NCBI GenBank assembly: GCA_918797485.1
Contig: CAKKNE010000005.1
Location: 1,922,001 to 1,986,000 of the forward strand
Source: Pelagomonas calceolata
Taxonomy: Eukaryota; Sar; Pelagophyceae; Pelagomonadales; Pelagomonadaceae
Direction: 5' to 3'
Length of the DNA: 64,000 nt
In this document: positions 37,294 to 46,412 of the stretch, one piece after another
Layout of the letters: the number at the start of each line of letters is the position of its first letter
Numbering within the stretch: position 1 is the first letter of the stretch
The notes under the pieces: model-generated
Database searches by the model: none
What the model was told of the DNA's origin: nothing
What the model saw: the letters and a program-made list of their open reading frames with translations, nothing else
Position numbers and translations under genes: made by a program

Positions 37294-37851
37294 ATGTCGA
37301 TGCTCTGGGCCAAATACAACCAGGCGCTGGCCGCGCAGCCGCTCGTCGTCAAGGCGATGACGTCGCTCATCGGCTTCACGGCCGGCGACGTGCTCGCGCA
37401 GAAGGCCGTCGAGGGCAAGGAGGAGTGGGACGTCGCGCGCACGGCGCGCATGGCGACCTTCGGCGCGCTCTGGCACGGCCCGAGCGGTCACTACTTCTAC
37501 GGCTTCCTGGATCGGATGATGCCGGGCACGGCGATGAAGACGGTCTTCAGCAAGGTCGGCATCGACCAGATCGCCTGGAACCCCATCTTCGGCATCGTCT
37601 TCTTCACGTCGCTGGGCCTGATGGAGGGCAAGTCGACGGACGAGATCCAGACCAAGATCAAGAACGACCTGCCCACGGCGGTCACGGGCTCGTGGGCCTA
37701 CTGGGTACCGGCGCACTTCGTGAACTTCCGTTTCATTCCCGGCGAGCAGCGGCTCCTCTACATCAACTGCATGCAGATCATGTACAACATCTTCCTCTCG
37801 TTCCTGGGGAACCGCGACGCGCCCGAGACTGTCGCGGAGAAGAAGGAGTGA
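37294..37851 (+). CDS. Mpv17/PMP22 family membrane protein (no plastid presequence)
   Basis: 185 aa consisting of the Mpv17 domain alone: MLWAKYNQALAAQPLVVKAMTS, IGFTAGDVLAQKAV, LWHGPSGHYFYGFLDRMMPG, DQIAWNPIFGIVFF and YWVPAHFVNFRFIPGEQRLL. Four membrane helices are expected. It is clearly paralogous to the gene at 8336 but lacks its signal/transit extension, so it probably serves the peroxisome or mitochondrial inner membrane, where Mpv17 relatives act as channels. Confidence 0.92.
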   Translation: MSMLWAKYNQALAAQPLVVKAMTSLIGFTAGDVLAQKAVEGKEEWDVARTARMATFGALWHGPSGHYFYGFLDRMMPGTAMKTVFSKVGIDQIAWNPIFGIVFFTSLGLMEGKSTDEIQTKIKNDLPTAVTGSWAYWVPAHFVNFRFIPGEQRLLYINCMQIMYNIFLSFLGNRDAPETVAEKKE

Positions 37852-37922
37852 GCGCTGCCGCCGCGCGCGCCTTGTGTAAATATCAAGACGTCATCAACGA
37901 GTCACGGCGATGTCGTCTGCTT

Positions 37923-37946
37923 GCTAGTGTCTTACTGGACGCTAGC
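37923..37946 (+). promoter_or_regulatory. Palindromic upstream motif, copy 4
   Basis: GCTAGTGTCTTAC, then TGGAC, then GCTAGC. It lies about 170-195 bp upstream of the acyltransferase ATG. Confidence 0.6.
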
Positions 37947-38116
37947 TAGGTGCACTCTCGGGACGTCCAGGGACGAGCCCCAAAGCGGGCCAAACGGGCT
38001 GCTCAGCCTCGGCAAGCGTGCGGGACACCTACGCGACTGCCAGAAGAGAGGCATAAAGCGTCACTTGCCTCGCGCCTCGCGCCCTGCCCCCTGTCAAGGC
38101 AGTGCTCTGAGGCGCC

Positions 38117-39022
38117 ATGCGGTGCGCATTCCTAGCGTTATTGGCGTGCGTGGAGGGCTTCCAGCTGCCGCGGCGCAGCCATGCGCTGCACACGCGCACC
38201 CTGAAAATAGCCGCCGCCGCCGTCGCCGTGCCGGACCCCCCGAAACCGGGCCCGCTCGCGCTGAAACTCGGCGGCAAATCCATCAACTTGACGGGCCTCT
38301 GGTTCGGCGCGAGCATGACGATCTGGGTCATCGCCCTGTACCCGCTCGTCCTGACCTGCGCGATCACCTCGAGATTATTCGATCCGAAAAAGCGCCGGCC
38401 GATGGACTTCATGGTCTGGCTCTGGGCGCGCTGTAGCATGCTCACTTGCTTGTATAGACCGAAGGTGACGGGCAAGGAGAACCTGCCGGAGAAGGGCGTG
38501 CCGGTGCTCATCGTGCCGAACCACTGTTCTTATCTAGATATCTTGACGCTGTCGGCGTTCATGCCGCGGCCCTTCAAGTACATCTCGAAGATCGAGATCC
38601 TGCGCATTCCCTTCATCGGATGGGCCATGGGCTTCGCCGGCCACATCGCCCTGCGGCGGGCGGACCGCCGGTCGCAGCTCGAGACGTTCAAGGACACGGT
38701 CGAATCCTTAAAGAACGGCAACTCGGTCGTGGCCTTTGCTGAAGGCACTAGGTCCGCGGACGGCACTTTACAAAAGTTCAAGCGGGGCCCCTTCAAGATG
38801 GCGACGACCGCGGAGGTGGACGTCGTCCCGGTCGCGCTCTGCGACCTGCACAAGTGGCACCCGCCGTCGGCGCTCATGCCCCTGGCCGTGCCCCGCGGCG
38901 TCGAGCTCAAGGTCCTGCCCACGATCCCCACGGCCGGGAAGGCGCCCGACGACGTCATGGCCGAGTGCCAGGCGGCCGTGAACGCCGCGCTGCCGGCGCA
39001 CCAGCAGTCGCGCGCGAAGTGA
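38117..39022 (+). CDS. 1-acyl-sn-glycerol-3-phosphate acyltransferase (PlsC family), plastid
   Basis: 301 aa. The signal peptide MRCAFLALLACVEG is followed by F, the heterokont plastid cleavage signature, so the enzyme probably acts in the plastid envelope. One or two membrane helices lie near 60-90. The acyltransferase motifs are clear: NHCSYLD (N135-H136...D141, the NHx4D box) and FAEGTRS (E209-G-T-R, motif III). PlsC enzymes transfer an acyl chain to lysophosphatidic acid to give phosphatidic acid, the branch point of membrane and storage lipid. ER-type LPAT is the alternative if the presequence is only a signal peptide. Confidence 0.92.
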   Translation: MRCAFLALLACVEGFQLPRRSHALHTRTLKIAAAAVAVPDPPKPGPLALKLGGKSINLTGLWFGASMTIWVIALYPLVLTCAITSRLFDPKKRRPMDFMVWLWARCSMLTCLYRPKVTGKENLPEKGVPVLIVPNHCSYLDILTLSAFMPRPFKYISKIEILRIPFIGWAMGFAGHIALRRADRRSQLETFKDTVESLKNGNSVVAFAEGTRSADGTLQKFKRGPFKMATTAEVDVVPVALCDLHKWHPPSALMPLAVPRGVELKVLPTIPTAGKAPDDVMAECQAAVNAALPAHQQSRAK

Positions 39023-39288
39023 GTTCATGTTGGGGCGCGCGCCGACAATTTAAACTACATCTATGAGTCGAACCCGGATGGGTTCGGCGCCGCGCGCCAG
39101 TTCTCTCCTGGATAGCCGGGTTTTTCAGGCCTTTTTTTTAATTGCCGATATAGCCGTCCGATCGGCGTTCGTGAGCAGCTCGCAGTATATTTTTTGAAGT
39201 CGGTCTAGGCTACTGCGAAAGCTGACTGCATCGATCTGGGCCAAACCGAGCGGTACTTCACGCCTAGCAACCAACTGGCAGCCGTAGG

Positions 39289-41802
39289 ATGGCGCAAACA
39301 CCACCAAACGTCGCGCCGCTTCCTCAAGAACACGCGGAGCCGCTGCGCGCCGCGTCGTTGAAGACGACCAACGTCGTCGCGCGCCTTCGCGGCGAGGCGA
39401 CGCACGCGCGCGTCAGCGCCGCGCCGGGCGCCCCGAGTCCAGCCATCGCACGGCTTCGAGCGCGGCCGGAGAGCGCCGCGGAGGTCATCGAGGCGTCGGC
39501 CGACCCGGACGCGGCCGCGCGCGCCGTCGCGTACGTGGCGTTCGCGCCGTGGTCGTGCGACGGCCGGCTCGTGCTGCGCGCGCTCGCGGGCGCCCGGGGC
39601 CGGCCGGCGCACGGCCCCCTGCTCGCCGCGCTCGGCGCGCGGAGCGACGCCGCGGCCTGGGCCCGGACGCTCGGCGCGCCGCGGGGGCCGGCGGCGTTCC
39701 TGCGGGCGGCCGTCGCCGAGGCATCCTTATTGGCGTGCCCGGAGTGGCTCGTGGCCGAGGCCGCGGTGGCCCGCGACCGGCGTTTCTTCGGGGAGCGCGC
39801 GCTCGCGCCGGCCTTCGCCGCGGCGGCGCGGCCGGCCGCGGTCGGCGCCGACCTCGGCGCGGCCGCGCCGCCGCGGGCGGCGCCGCTGGCGCTCGCGTGG
39901 GCGTCGGCGGACGCCGCCGACCGCTTCGCGCGGAGCCGGCCCGACCGGCGCGCGGCGGCGCGGCGCGTCGCGGCCCTCCAGGGCGACCTGGCCCGGTTCC
40001 TCGACGCCTGCCGCGCGTGGCGGGCCCTGGACGCGGGGCGCTTCACGGGCGAGGCGCTCGACGCGCGGCGGCGGGCGCTGGCGGCGCCGCCGGCGCCGCC
40101 GGCGCTCGAGGGGCACTGGTGCGCCACGCGCGCGGAGCTGCGGGCCCTGGGCGACGCGGCCGACGACGGGCCGGCCGGCGACCTCGTCGTCGGCGCCGCG
40201 GGCGACGAGGGCGCCGCCGATGCCGCGGACACCGCGGACGCCGAGGCCCAGGCGCGGCGCGTCGCGCACGCCTGGGCCGAGGCGCGGCGGCGCCGCGCGG
40301 CGGTGCGCGCCGCGGCCGCGGCCCTCGCGGCGGCGACCACGGCGTCTCGCGGCGGCGCGCCCGCGGCGGCGCTCGCGACCGCGCGGTCTCAAGGCGCGCC
40401 CGCGGCGGCGCGGGCCGCGCCGCGCTACGCGCGGCCGACCGAGGCCTGGGCCGCGGCGCCGCGGCGCCGGTCGCTCGGCGACCTGCGGCCCGACGAGCAG
40501 CGGCGCTACTTCGAGGACATGCTGCGGCGGCCGTGGCGCGACGTCGACGCCGGCGCAGCCGCGCCCGCGCCCGCCGCGGCGGCGCCCGCGGCGACGCCGC
40601 CGCGGCCGCCCGCGGCCGCCTACGCGACCTTCACGGAGCGCGGCGACGCGACGCCGGCAGACGACGACGACACCGCGGACGAGGAGGACGACGACGCCGG
40701 CTTCGACCCGCTCGCCCTCACGCGGAGCTACTCCGAGCGCGCGGGCGGCTACGGCGACGAGAGCGACGGCGAGGCGGACGACGCCGCCCTCGCGTACGTC
40801 GAGTTCAGCGGCGGCGAGGACTCCGGCGACAGCGTCGACGCCGCCGCGCCGGCCGCGGCCTTTGACTCCGGGGACGACGCGGACGGCTCCGAGGACGACG
40901 CGGGCGCCGCCGGCGACTCGGACGACGGCACCGCGTCGACGGCGAGCGAGGCGGCCCCCCCGCCGGACGAGACGAGCGAAGCCGCGCCGCCGGCCGCCCC
41001 GACGCCGGACGGGCCGGCGACGGCCTACGCGGGCGAGCTCTTCACGAAGCACGCCGGCCACTGGTGCCGCGTCGCCGCGCGCCTCGTCGCCGACGTCGAC
41101 GGAGCGGGCCCGGGCCTCTTGGACGGGGACCGGCCGCTCGTTTTGTTGGACGGGTGCGCCGTTGCCGCGTCGCAGCGCACGGACCTGGGGGCGACGCCGG
41201 GCCGCTTCTTCCTGGCGGTCACGGACGCCGGCGGCGCGAGGCGCGAGCTCGCGTGCGCCTCGGTCGTCGAGCGTGACGTCTGGGTGAACGCCATGCAAAG
41301 CGCCCTGGACGCCTGGGCCGTCGCGGCGGCGGCCCGGGCGCCGGCCACGGCCGCGCCCGCCGCGCCGAAGCCCGCCGCGCCGAAGCCCGCCGCGCCGAAG
41401 CCCGCCGCGCCGAAGCCCGCCGCGCCGCCCCCGAACCGGCGCCAGTCGAGCCGCGAGGTGCGGGGCCTGGCCCTGCTCGCGCCGCCGGGCGTGCGCGTCC
41501 TGAAGCACTGCCGCCACGCGAAGCCCCACGCCTGCTTCGTCATGGTCGACGTGCACGGCGCGCACCTCGCCTGGACGAAGAAGCGCGCGCAGTCGCAGCA
41601 GGGCAGCGTGCCCATCGCGGAGATCTCCGACGTGACCGTGGGCCTCGCGACGGCGGTGCTGGCGCGCCACGGCGTGCCCGAGCGCGCGGACCGCTACCTG
41701 TCGATCGTGACGCGATTCCGCACGCTCGACGTGGAGTGCGAGTCGGTCGCCGTGCGGGACGACCTCGCGGCGGCGGTGGACTTCCTGCGGGACGTGGAGT
41801 AG
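39289..41802 (+). CDS. PH-domain protein with acidic linker
   Basis: 837 aa. The first ~440 residues are Ala/Arg-rich helices of no recognised family. A central acidic, Ser-rich linker (about 445-580; PADDDDTADEEDDDAGF, GGEDSGDS) is followed by a PH domain (about 584-690: YAGELFTKHAGHWCRVAARL, ending ERDVWVNAMQSALDAW). Then come four tandem PKPAA units (15-bp repeat at about 41355-41430) and a second PH-like domain (about 725-835, LKHCRHAKPHACFVMVDVHG to AAVDFLRDVE). PH domains bind phosphoinositides, so membrane-associated scaffolding is likely. Coding bias is extreme (codon third position almost all G/C). Confidence 0.7.
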   Translation: MAQTPPNVAPLPQEHAEPLRAASLKTTNVVARLRGEATHARVSAAPGAPSPAIARLRARPESAAEVIEASADPDAAARAVAYVAFAPWSCDGRLVLRALAGARGRPAHGPLLAALGARSDAAAWARTLGAPRGPAAFLRAAVAEASLLACPEWLVAEAAVARDRRFFGERALAPAFAAAARPAAVGADLGAAAPPRAAPLALAWASADAADRFARSRPDRRAAARRVAALQGDLARFLDACRAWRALDAGRFTGEALDARRRALAAPPAPPALEGHWCATRAELRALGDAADDGPAGDLVVGAAGDEGAADAADTADAEAQARRVAHAWAEARRRRAAVRAAAAALAAATTASRGGAPAAALATARSQGAPAAARAAPRYARPTEAWAAAPRRRSLGDLRPDEQRRYFEDMLRRPWRDVDAGAAAPAPAAAAPAATPPRPPAAAYATFTERGDATPADDDDTADEEDDDAGFDPLALTRSYSERAGGYGDESDGEADDAALAYVEFSGGEDSGDSVDAAAPAAAFDSGDDADGSEDDAGAAGDSDDGTASTASEAAPPPDETSEAAPPAAPTPDGPATAYAGELFTKHAGHWCRVAARLVADVDGAGPGLLDGDRPLVLLDGCAVAASQRTDLGATPGRFFLAVTDAGGARRELACASVVERDVWVNAMQSALDAWAVAAAARAPATAAPAAPKPAAPKPAAPKPAAPKPAAPPPNRRQSSREVRGLALLAPPGVRVLKHCRHAKPHACFVMVDVHGAHLAWTKKRAQSQQGSVPIAEISDVTVGLATAVLARHGVPERADRYLSIVTRFRTLDVECESVAVRDDLAAAVDFLRDVE
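41355..41430. repeat. 15-bp tandem repeat encoding PKPAA units
   Basis: GCCGCGCCGAAGCCC repeats about four to five times with hardly any change, in frame in the PH-domain gene. Confidence 0.85.
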
Positions 41803-41841
41803 GTTTTAATTTGGTGTTTTCTTCAAGTTTATACACATCTA

Positions 41842-42549
41842 CTAACTCACGGCGCACGCGCACCCCCTCCGGTGCTTCGCGGCCTCGAGCGCGAGGTCCT
41901 CGGCCTCGATGCGGTCCGCGTCCGCCGTCCGGCCCGGGCCCTCGTCGTCGTCGACGACGACGCCGCCGAGGACCTTGTCGTGGAACGCGAGCTCGTGCGC
42001 CGTGAGGTCGACGCCCATCGCGTGGGCGCAGGCCTGGAAGACGGCGCGGGCCACGTTCTCGCCGGACCGCGCCGACGTCAGGTAGCCGCCGCTCAGCCCG
42101 CGGCCCCGCCAGAATTCGGTATGGCGCTCGTCCGTCACCTGGCGCAGACTCAACAAGTCGCACTTGTTGCCCACGAGGTACGTGTCCGGCAGCTTCCCGA
42201 CTTGCGCCGTGTGCCGGTCCGTGAACGCGCGCTTGACGGCGGCGAGCCAGTCGTCGCAGTTCTCGAGGCTGGTGTACGACGTGAGGTCGTAGACGACGAG
42301 CACGACCTGGCTCCTATATAAATACTTGGGCAGCATGAGCGAGCTGATGGACTGGCCGCCGATGTCCCAGATCTGCAGCCGCACGCCCTGGGCGCCGCGC
42401 AGCCGCAGCCGCTTCTCGAAGAAGTCGACGCCGACGGTCTGGTGGTAGCGCGGCGCGAAGCCCTCGGTGCGGAAGCGGGCGATCAGCGAGCTCTTGCCCA
42501 CGCTGCCGTCGCCGATCAAGACGATCTTGCACTGGCGGTCGAGGGCCAT
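41842..42549 (-). CDS. RAB28: Rab28-type small GTPase
   Basis: 235 aa starting at an ATG. The G-motifs are complete: P-loop GDGSVGKSS (13-21), WDIGGQ (61-66), NKCDL (128-132) and TSARSG. VGVDFFEKRLRL and IWDIGGQ, with Gly in place of the usual Ala before GQ, are diagnostic of Rab28 rather than other Rabs. It ends CAVS, a CaaX box for farnesylation, again as in Rab28. Rab28 is associated with the BBSome and intraflagellar transport and with ciliary membrane shedding, which fits the IFT144 gene in the same window. Acidic residues before the tail (VVVDDDEGPG) are a lineage extension. A palindromic motif lies 180 bp upstream. Confidence 0.9.
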   Translation of the reverse strand: MALDRQCKIVLIGDGSVGKSSLIARFRTEGFAPRYHQTVGVDFFEKRLRLRGAQGVRLQIWDIGGQSISSLMLPKYLYRSQVVLVVYDLTSYTSLENCDDWLAAVKRAFTDRHTAQVGKLPDTYLVGNKCDLLSLRQVTDERHTEFWRGRGLSGGYLTSARSGENVARAVFQACAHAMGVDLTAHELAFHDKVLGGVVVDDDEGPGRTADADRIEAEDLALEAAKHRRGCACAVS

Positions 42550-43015
42550 CTATATATTATGGTGTGCTGCCCCTGGTTGTGGCGCGATGCACCAGGGGTG
42601 GAGATGGGCTGCCCGGTGCGTGGCTGCCTCCTGTTGTGGTGCGATGCACCAGGCGCAGGGGTGGATTCCGAATTGCCTTTTTGCAAACCAGCGCGAACTG
42701 GGCTGCGGGCTCTCGAGCTCAAAATGTCTTGCTAGTGTCTTACGGCCGCTAGCGATGCGCCCTCCGGGACGCCATAGATAACGACAGTTTAGTTTATGGC
42801 GACCGGCCAAATAGGCTCCGGGCGTCCGGCCCGGGCGGGGGGGTGTACTTTCCGCGCTTTGTGCAGGCGCGGGCGGTATGGTCGTGGTGACTGGTGAGCT
42901 TCGACGTCAGCGTAGGGGGAGGGACGATGGGGACGATAATGATTTCCTCCGAATGCGAGGGCCCGGCGCGGATGGCGCGCGCCGAGAGCCCGCGCGGATG
43001 GGGCGACGGCGCGCT
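42550..43015. promoter_or_regulatory. Rab28 upstream region with imperfect tandem repeat and palindromic motif
   Basis: 466 bp. Positions 42557-42666 hold two imperfect ~55-bp units sharing TTGTGG-GCGATGCACCAGG and GGGGTGGA. The palindromic motif is at 42731. The right part is Arg-rich in every frame and not coding. Confidence 0.5.
42731..42753 (+). promoter_or_regulatory. Palindromic upstream motif, copy 5
   Basis: GCTAGTGTCTTAC, then GGCC, then GCTAGC. It lies about 182 bp upstream of the Rab28 ATG, which is on the minus strand. Confidence 0.6.
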
Positions 43016-44111
43016 TCACGCCGCCGCGTAGACGTCGGCCGTGACGTCCGTCGGCGAGACCGTGCGGTGCGGGTCGTCCTCGACGCCATGCTTGCCGCGC
43101 AGGAGCGCGCGCGCGACCTCGCTATCATGATCGTCGAGGCCGCGCTTCGGCGCCGGCGGCGTCGCCGCGGACCGGTCGCCGCGCGGCACGTGCGGCGCGA
43201 CCTTCTCCAACAGACGCAGGCAGCAGTCCGCGAGCGCGTCGAGGGGCCGGGGCCCGAAGAGCCCCGCCGCCTGCAATTTTTCCGACCATTGGATAGCGGC
43301 GGCGCGCGGCGCGTCGTGCTCGCGCAGCGCCGCGAGGACGGCGGCGCCGGCGACGGCCGCGCGCGCGCCCACGAAGCCCAAATCGCGGCGCGCCGCGCGC
43401 GCGTACGCGAGCGCGCTCGCCTCCACTTTACTTTTGGCCGCGCCCTCGTACAACTCGACGAAGAGCCCCACGAACGTTTCAATGGCGGGCGGGTGGAGGC
43501 GCCACCGCAGGACGCAGAGCAGCTCGAGCTCGACGAGTCTTATGTCCTCGCGCGTGAAGACGCCTTCTGTTAATTGGCACAGGTCCGACGTCGTGAGCGG
43601 CCGCTGCTCCTCGACCTTCGTCGCGAGGAAGAGGCAGCCCACGCTCACGAGCTGGAAATTGAGGGGCGTGCAGGATTTTTGCGAGAGGTAGCGGTCGAGG
43701 TAGTCCGTCGCGGCGGCGACGGTGCAGCGCTCCAACTTAAAAGCCTGCTGGAGGCCCTCGAACCAGCCGACCATCTTCTCGCGCCAGGCCGGCGTGAAGC
43801 CGTGGCGCTGGACCGTGAGGGCGTAGTCGGGCGCGACCTGCGTCGGAGGCCGGGCGTGGGAAAATGCCTTTTAAAAACTCGCGCGGCGGCGGCGCGGGCC
43901 GGCGCGGGCCTCTTTCGTTGTGTGGTCGCGCCCGCGCGGCGGAGGCGTGACGCGGCCACGGTGAAAGGTGATTCCTGGCGCCGGCGCGGACGTCGCGGCC
44001 GTAGGCTTCGTCTATCTCGCCTAGCACGGCCAGGCGGCGCTCGGGCGTGTCTTGGATGATTGTCACGGTCGTCTCGTCGAGGTCTCGCGGTACCGTCTCG
44101 GGGCTCGCCAT
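43016..44111 (-). CDS. Cyclin, two exons
   Basis: Inferred exons are 43992-44111 and 43016-43837, giving 313 aa. The intron (43838-43991, 154 nt) has a GT donor after ...AYGRD and ends CGCAG; splicing joins phase 0 to phase 0 and restores YALTVQRHGFTPAWREKMVGW ahead of the frame that starts at 43774. Exon 1 encodes MASPETVPRDLDET. The cyclin N-box has WREKMVGWF, YLDRYLS, LATKVEEQRPL and LVELELLCVLRW; a C-terminal cyclin fold follows (HPPAIETFVGLF). It resembles the D-like and diatom-specific cyclins, which activate CDKs at G1/S in response to nutrients or light. A destruction box is not obvious. Confidence 0.8.
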
Positions 44112-44443
44112 CAATTTCCTTAGGCTGCACTTTGAAATGGATATGGCTTTTGCCGCGCGGGGGCGCTAGCTCGCGGCGCCGTTGTCAGGGCGAGGACGGC
44201 TCTAAAGGGGTTCTTCTCGCGCCGTCTGTCTATACCTCTGTCGGCGGCCGCGCGCGCGTGCTCCGTCGCGCCTCAAAATCCAATCTCTCCAGAGCGAGCT
44301 GGCCCCAGGTATAGAAAATGTGAACCTGCAGGACTCCGTGGGGCTATGGCTACCAAAGACGCGCCGGACGGCTCCGCCGCGATTCCCCCGGGATTCCGGA
44401 CGGCCGCGCCGGCCCGCCGCGAAGAAGCACATTACACACAACA
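44112..44443. promoter_or_regulatory. Intergenic region upstream of the cyclin
   Basis: 332 bp between the cyclin start and the stop of the phosphoesterase gene (both minus). No motif or gene was seen. Confidence 0.35.
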
Positions 44444-45511
44444 TTAGGCGAGCCGCCGCGCGAGCGACGGCGGCGGCGCGAGCACGCGCGACGGCACGGA
44501 CCCCTCCCCCGCGATGGTGATGGACCCGTCACCGAGGCACTCGCAGATCCCAAACGCCGTCTCGTGCGTCAGCGTCGCCTCCACCACCACATGGTGGATC
44601 CCATGATCATCGAGGGCATAGCCCCCCGAATGCGAATGCCCGGCAACAACGGCGACGACGTTGCCCGCCTCCCGCAGCACCTCGAGCACCTCGGGGCTGT
44701 CCCAGGCCACGTTCCGCCACGAGCAGCTCTCGTGGAAGAGCGGCAGGTGCGAGAAGACGACGCAGGGGCCCGGTGCCTTCGACAGCACCTCCGCCAGCCA
44801 CTTCCTCTGCGTTTCACCGACGGCGCCGTTGAACGGCACGAACCGCATCCCCTCGCCCGCCAACCCTTCAAAAAAGTTGCAGGGTTCATCTGATAACACG
44901 GGGTTCGGGTTCTTCTCTGTTAGTACTTTCGCCGCCGCTTTATAGCCGTGCGTGTGCTTCGGCAATGACGACGACGCCTCGTACGGATTTAGCACGATAA
45001 AAGTCCAGCCATCATGCACGAAGGCGTGGTACAGCTTACCCGAAGCGATGACATGGTTGTTGGCGTTGAGAGGACCCTCCACAAGCTGATCGGGCTCGAA
45101 GTTGTAGAGTTCGTGATTGCCGACGCAGTGGTAGTGCGTCACGGGACACGCGCCGAGCGCCTCCAGGACTTCATCGAGTGCTTTTTTAGAACGTGGTTTT
45201 TTACCTTTGAGGGCGCCGTAGCCGCCCGCGTTCTGGCCGTCAATGAGGTCCCCGAGCTGCGCGACGAAGTCGAGGCCGCGCCCCAAGCGCGCCTCTTCAA
45301 AACCTCGGGCTGCTCTACGTGCGCCGTCGAGCGAGCCTCGATAGAACCTCACCTCCGTGCCCGCGAAGTTCCGCGCGTCGTCGATGTCGCAATACTGCAC
45401 GTCGGCGACGACGCCGAACCGCACGCCGCGGTCGCAGCGCGTGTGTAAAGCTTGCGCGACGGCCAACGAAACGCAGGCGGCGGACCGGCGCACGAGCGTC
45501 GTGAGGACCAT
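44444..45511 (-). CDS. ADPRM-like metallophosphoesterase (ADP-ribose/CDP-alcohol diphosphatase)
   Basis: 355 aa from the ATG at 45511. The calcineurin-like metal ligands are present: FGVVADVQYCD (D-x-Q), QLGDLIDGQN (GD), GNHELYNF (GNHE), FSHLPLFHE and GHSHSGG (GHxH). ADVQYCD in place of DxH, YRGSLDGARRA, and EPCNFFEGLAGEGM to PFNGAVGETQRKWL match ADPRM, the Mn2+-dependent ADP-ribose/CDP-choline diphosphatase, better than generic purple phosphatases. It would clear ADP-ribose or CDP-alcohols. The N-terminus (MVLTTLVRRSAACVSLAVAQAL) could be a signal or mitochondrial leader. Confidence 0.88.
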   Translation of the reverse strand: MVLTTLVRRSAACVSLAVAQALHTRCDRGVRFGVVADVQYCDIDDARNFAGTEVRFYRGSLDGARRAARGFEEARLGRGLDFVAQLGDLIDGQNAGGYGALKGKKPRSKKALDEVLEALGACPVTHYHCVGNHELYNFEPDQLVEGPLNANNHVIASGKLYHAFVHDGWTFIVLNPYEASSSLPKHTHGYKAAAKVLTEKNPNPVLSDEPCNFFEGLAGEGMRFVPFNGAVGETQRKWLAEVLSKAPGPCVVFSHLPLFHESCSWRNVAWDSPEVLEVLREAGNVVAVVAGHSHSGGYALDDHGIHHVVVEATLTHETAFGICECLGDGSITIAGEGSVPSRVLAPPPSLARRLA

Positions 45512-45839
45512 CGTGTTGCGGCGACGGCGTCTTGTGCTTCGGCTGGCGTGACGCTTGCTGGTTGCTCCTTGTGCTGCTTGCAGGTTGCCGCGAAGCCGAG
45601 TTATGCCTGCGCCCTGTGTTGCTGCTTGCTTTAAGCGCTCAAAGCTTGCAGGCGAGGGCCGGCTGTGCCTATATAGCCCCGCTTGCAAGAGCAATCGAGG
45701 CTGAAAACCCGTCAAGCTGCCGCGCGCGCTGCTCGTATTAGCCGCATTCGTGGTGCACCGCGCCCTGGGCTCGGGTCGGAGTCAGTACTATACACCCAAC
45801 ACCGCTGGCGTTGGCTGGGCGCCCGCCGCGCGTTCATCC
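45512..45839. promoter_or_regulatory. Divergent promoter region
   Basis: 328 bp between divergent ATGs (45511 minus, 45840 plus). The plus frame stays open upstream of 45840 to a non-ATG codon. TATATAGCCCC around 45670 is a possible TATA-like element. Confidence 0.35.
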
Positions 45840-46412
45840 ATGCACCTGCCAGTGCTCTTGCTTGCAGCCTGCGCGACGGCGCTGCAGATCCCGAGGCGGC
45901 CATTCCAGAGACGCTGCGCGCAGTGTACACCGGCGCGACCACTGCACCTCGGTCAGCGCGCCGGCGTATCGCGAGACGTCGCGCGGCACGCGTGGGGCGG
46001 CGGCGGCCGTGGCGGCTTCCCGCCGCCGCGGCCGCCGGGCGGCGGGTTTAACCTCGGCGCGCTCCTGCCGATCGCGCTGATCATCGCGTTCCCGGGCTTC
46101 TTCTTCGGACTGTTCAACACGTTCTTTCTAGCGGCCCTTATTCTGCCGCCCTTGCTCTCGTTCGGCTTCAACTTCTGGAAGGAACGAAATGTGATCGAAG
46201 CGCCGTGTCCGCAGTGCGGCCAGCTCGCCGCCGGCCTCAAGGGCCAGGGCTTCACGCAGTGCTTCGTCTGCGGCTCGCAGCTGAGCCTGCGCGGCGACGA
46301 GTGGCGCCTCCGGTCCAAGTACGAGGACGGCCCGCAGGCCGGCGGGTCGAAGTACGGCAAGGTCGACAACGGCGTCATCGACGTCGAGTCCGACGAGGTC
46401 ATCGACGTCTAG
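45840..46412 (+). CDS. Zinc-ribbon membrane protein with signal peptide, plastid or secretory
   Basis: 190 aa from the ATG at 45840. The signal peptide MHLPVLLLAACATALQ is followed by a basic transit-like stretch and a Gly/Pro-rich segment. One or two membrane helices lie at about 78-115 (LLPIALIIAFPGFFFGLF, then FFLAALILPPLLSFGF). The soluble part has a four-Cys zinc ribbon (CPQCGQLAAG...CFVCGSQL, about 127-150) and an acidic tail ending DVESDEVIDV. Zinc-ribbon membrane proteins of this shape occur in plastids, but I recognise no family. Confidence 0.65.
   Translation: MHLPVLLLAACATALQIPRRPFQRRCAQCTPARPLHLGQRAGVSRDVARHAWGGGGRGGFPPPRPPGGGFNLGALLPIALIIAFPGFFFGLFNTFFLAALILPPLLSFGFNFWKERNVIEAPCPQCGQLAAGLKGQGFTQCFVCGSQLSLRGDEWRLRSKYEDGPQAGGSKYGKVDNGVIDVESDEVIDV

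Noticed and set aside
39060-39130. Possible tRNA T-arm (GTCGAACCCGGA...GGGTTCGGC)
   Set aside because: No acceptor, D or anticodon arms can be paired around it; it looks like a small hairpin in a 3' UTR.
39727-41670. 647-codon minus-strand frame opposite the PH-domain gene
   Set aside because: The sense strand has a PH domain and ordered repeats; the antisense frame is only Arg/Gly/Ala and arises from extreme third-position GC.
43838-43991. Cyclin intron as an introner
   Set aside because: It has a normal GT-AG pair, and the weak similarity between its start (GTCCGCGCC) and exon 2 (GTCGCGCCC) needs an indel; no inverted termini.
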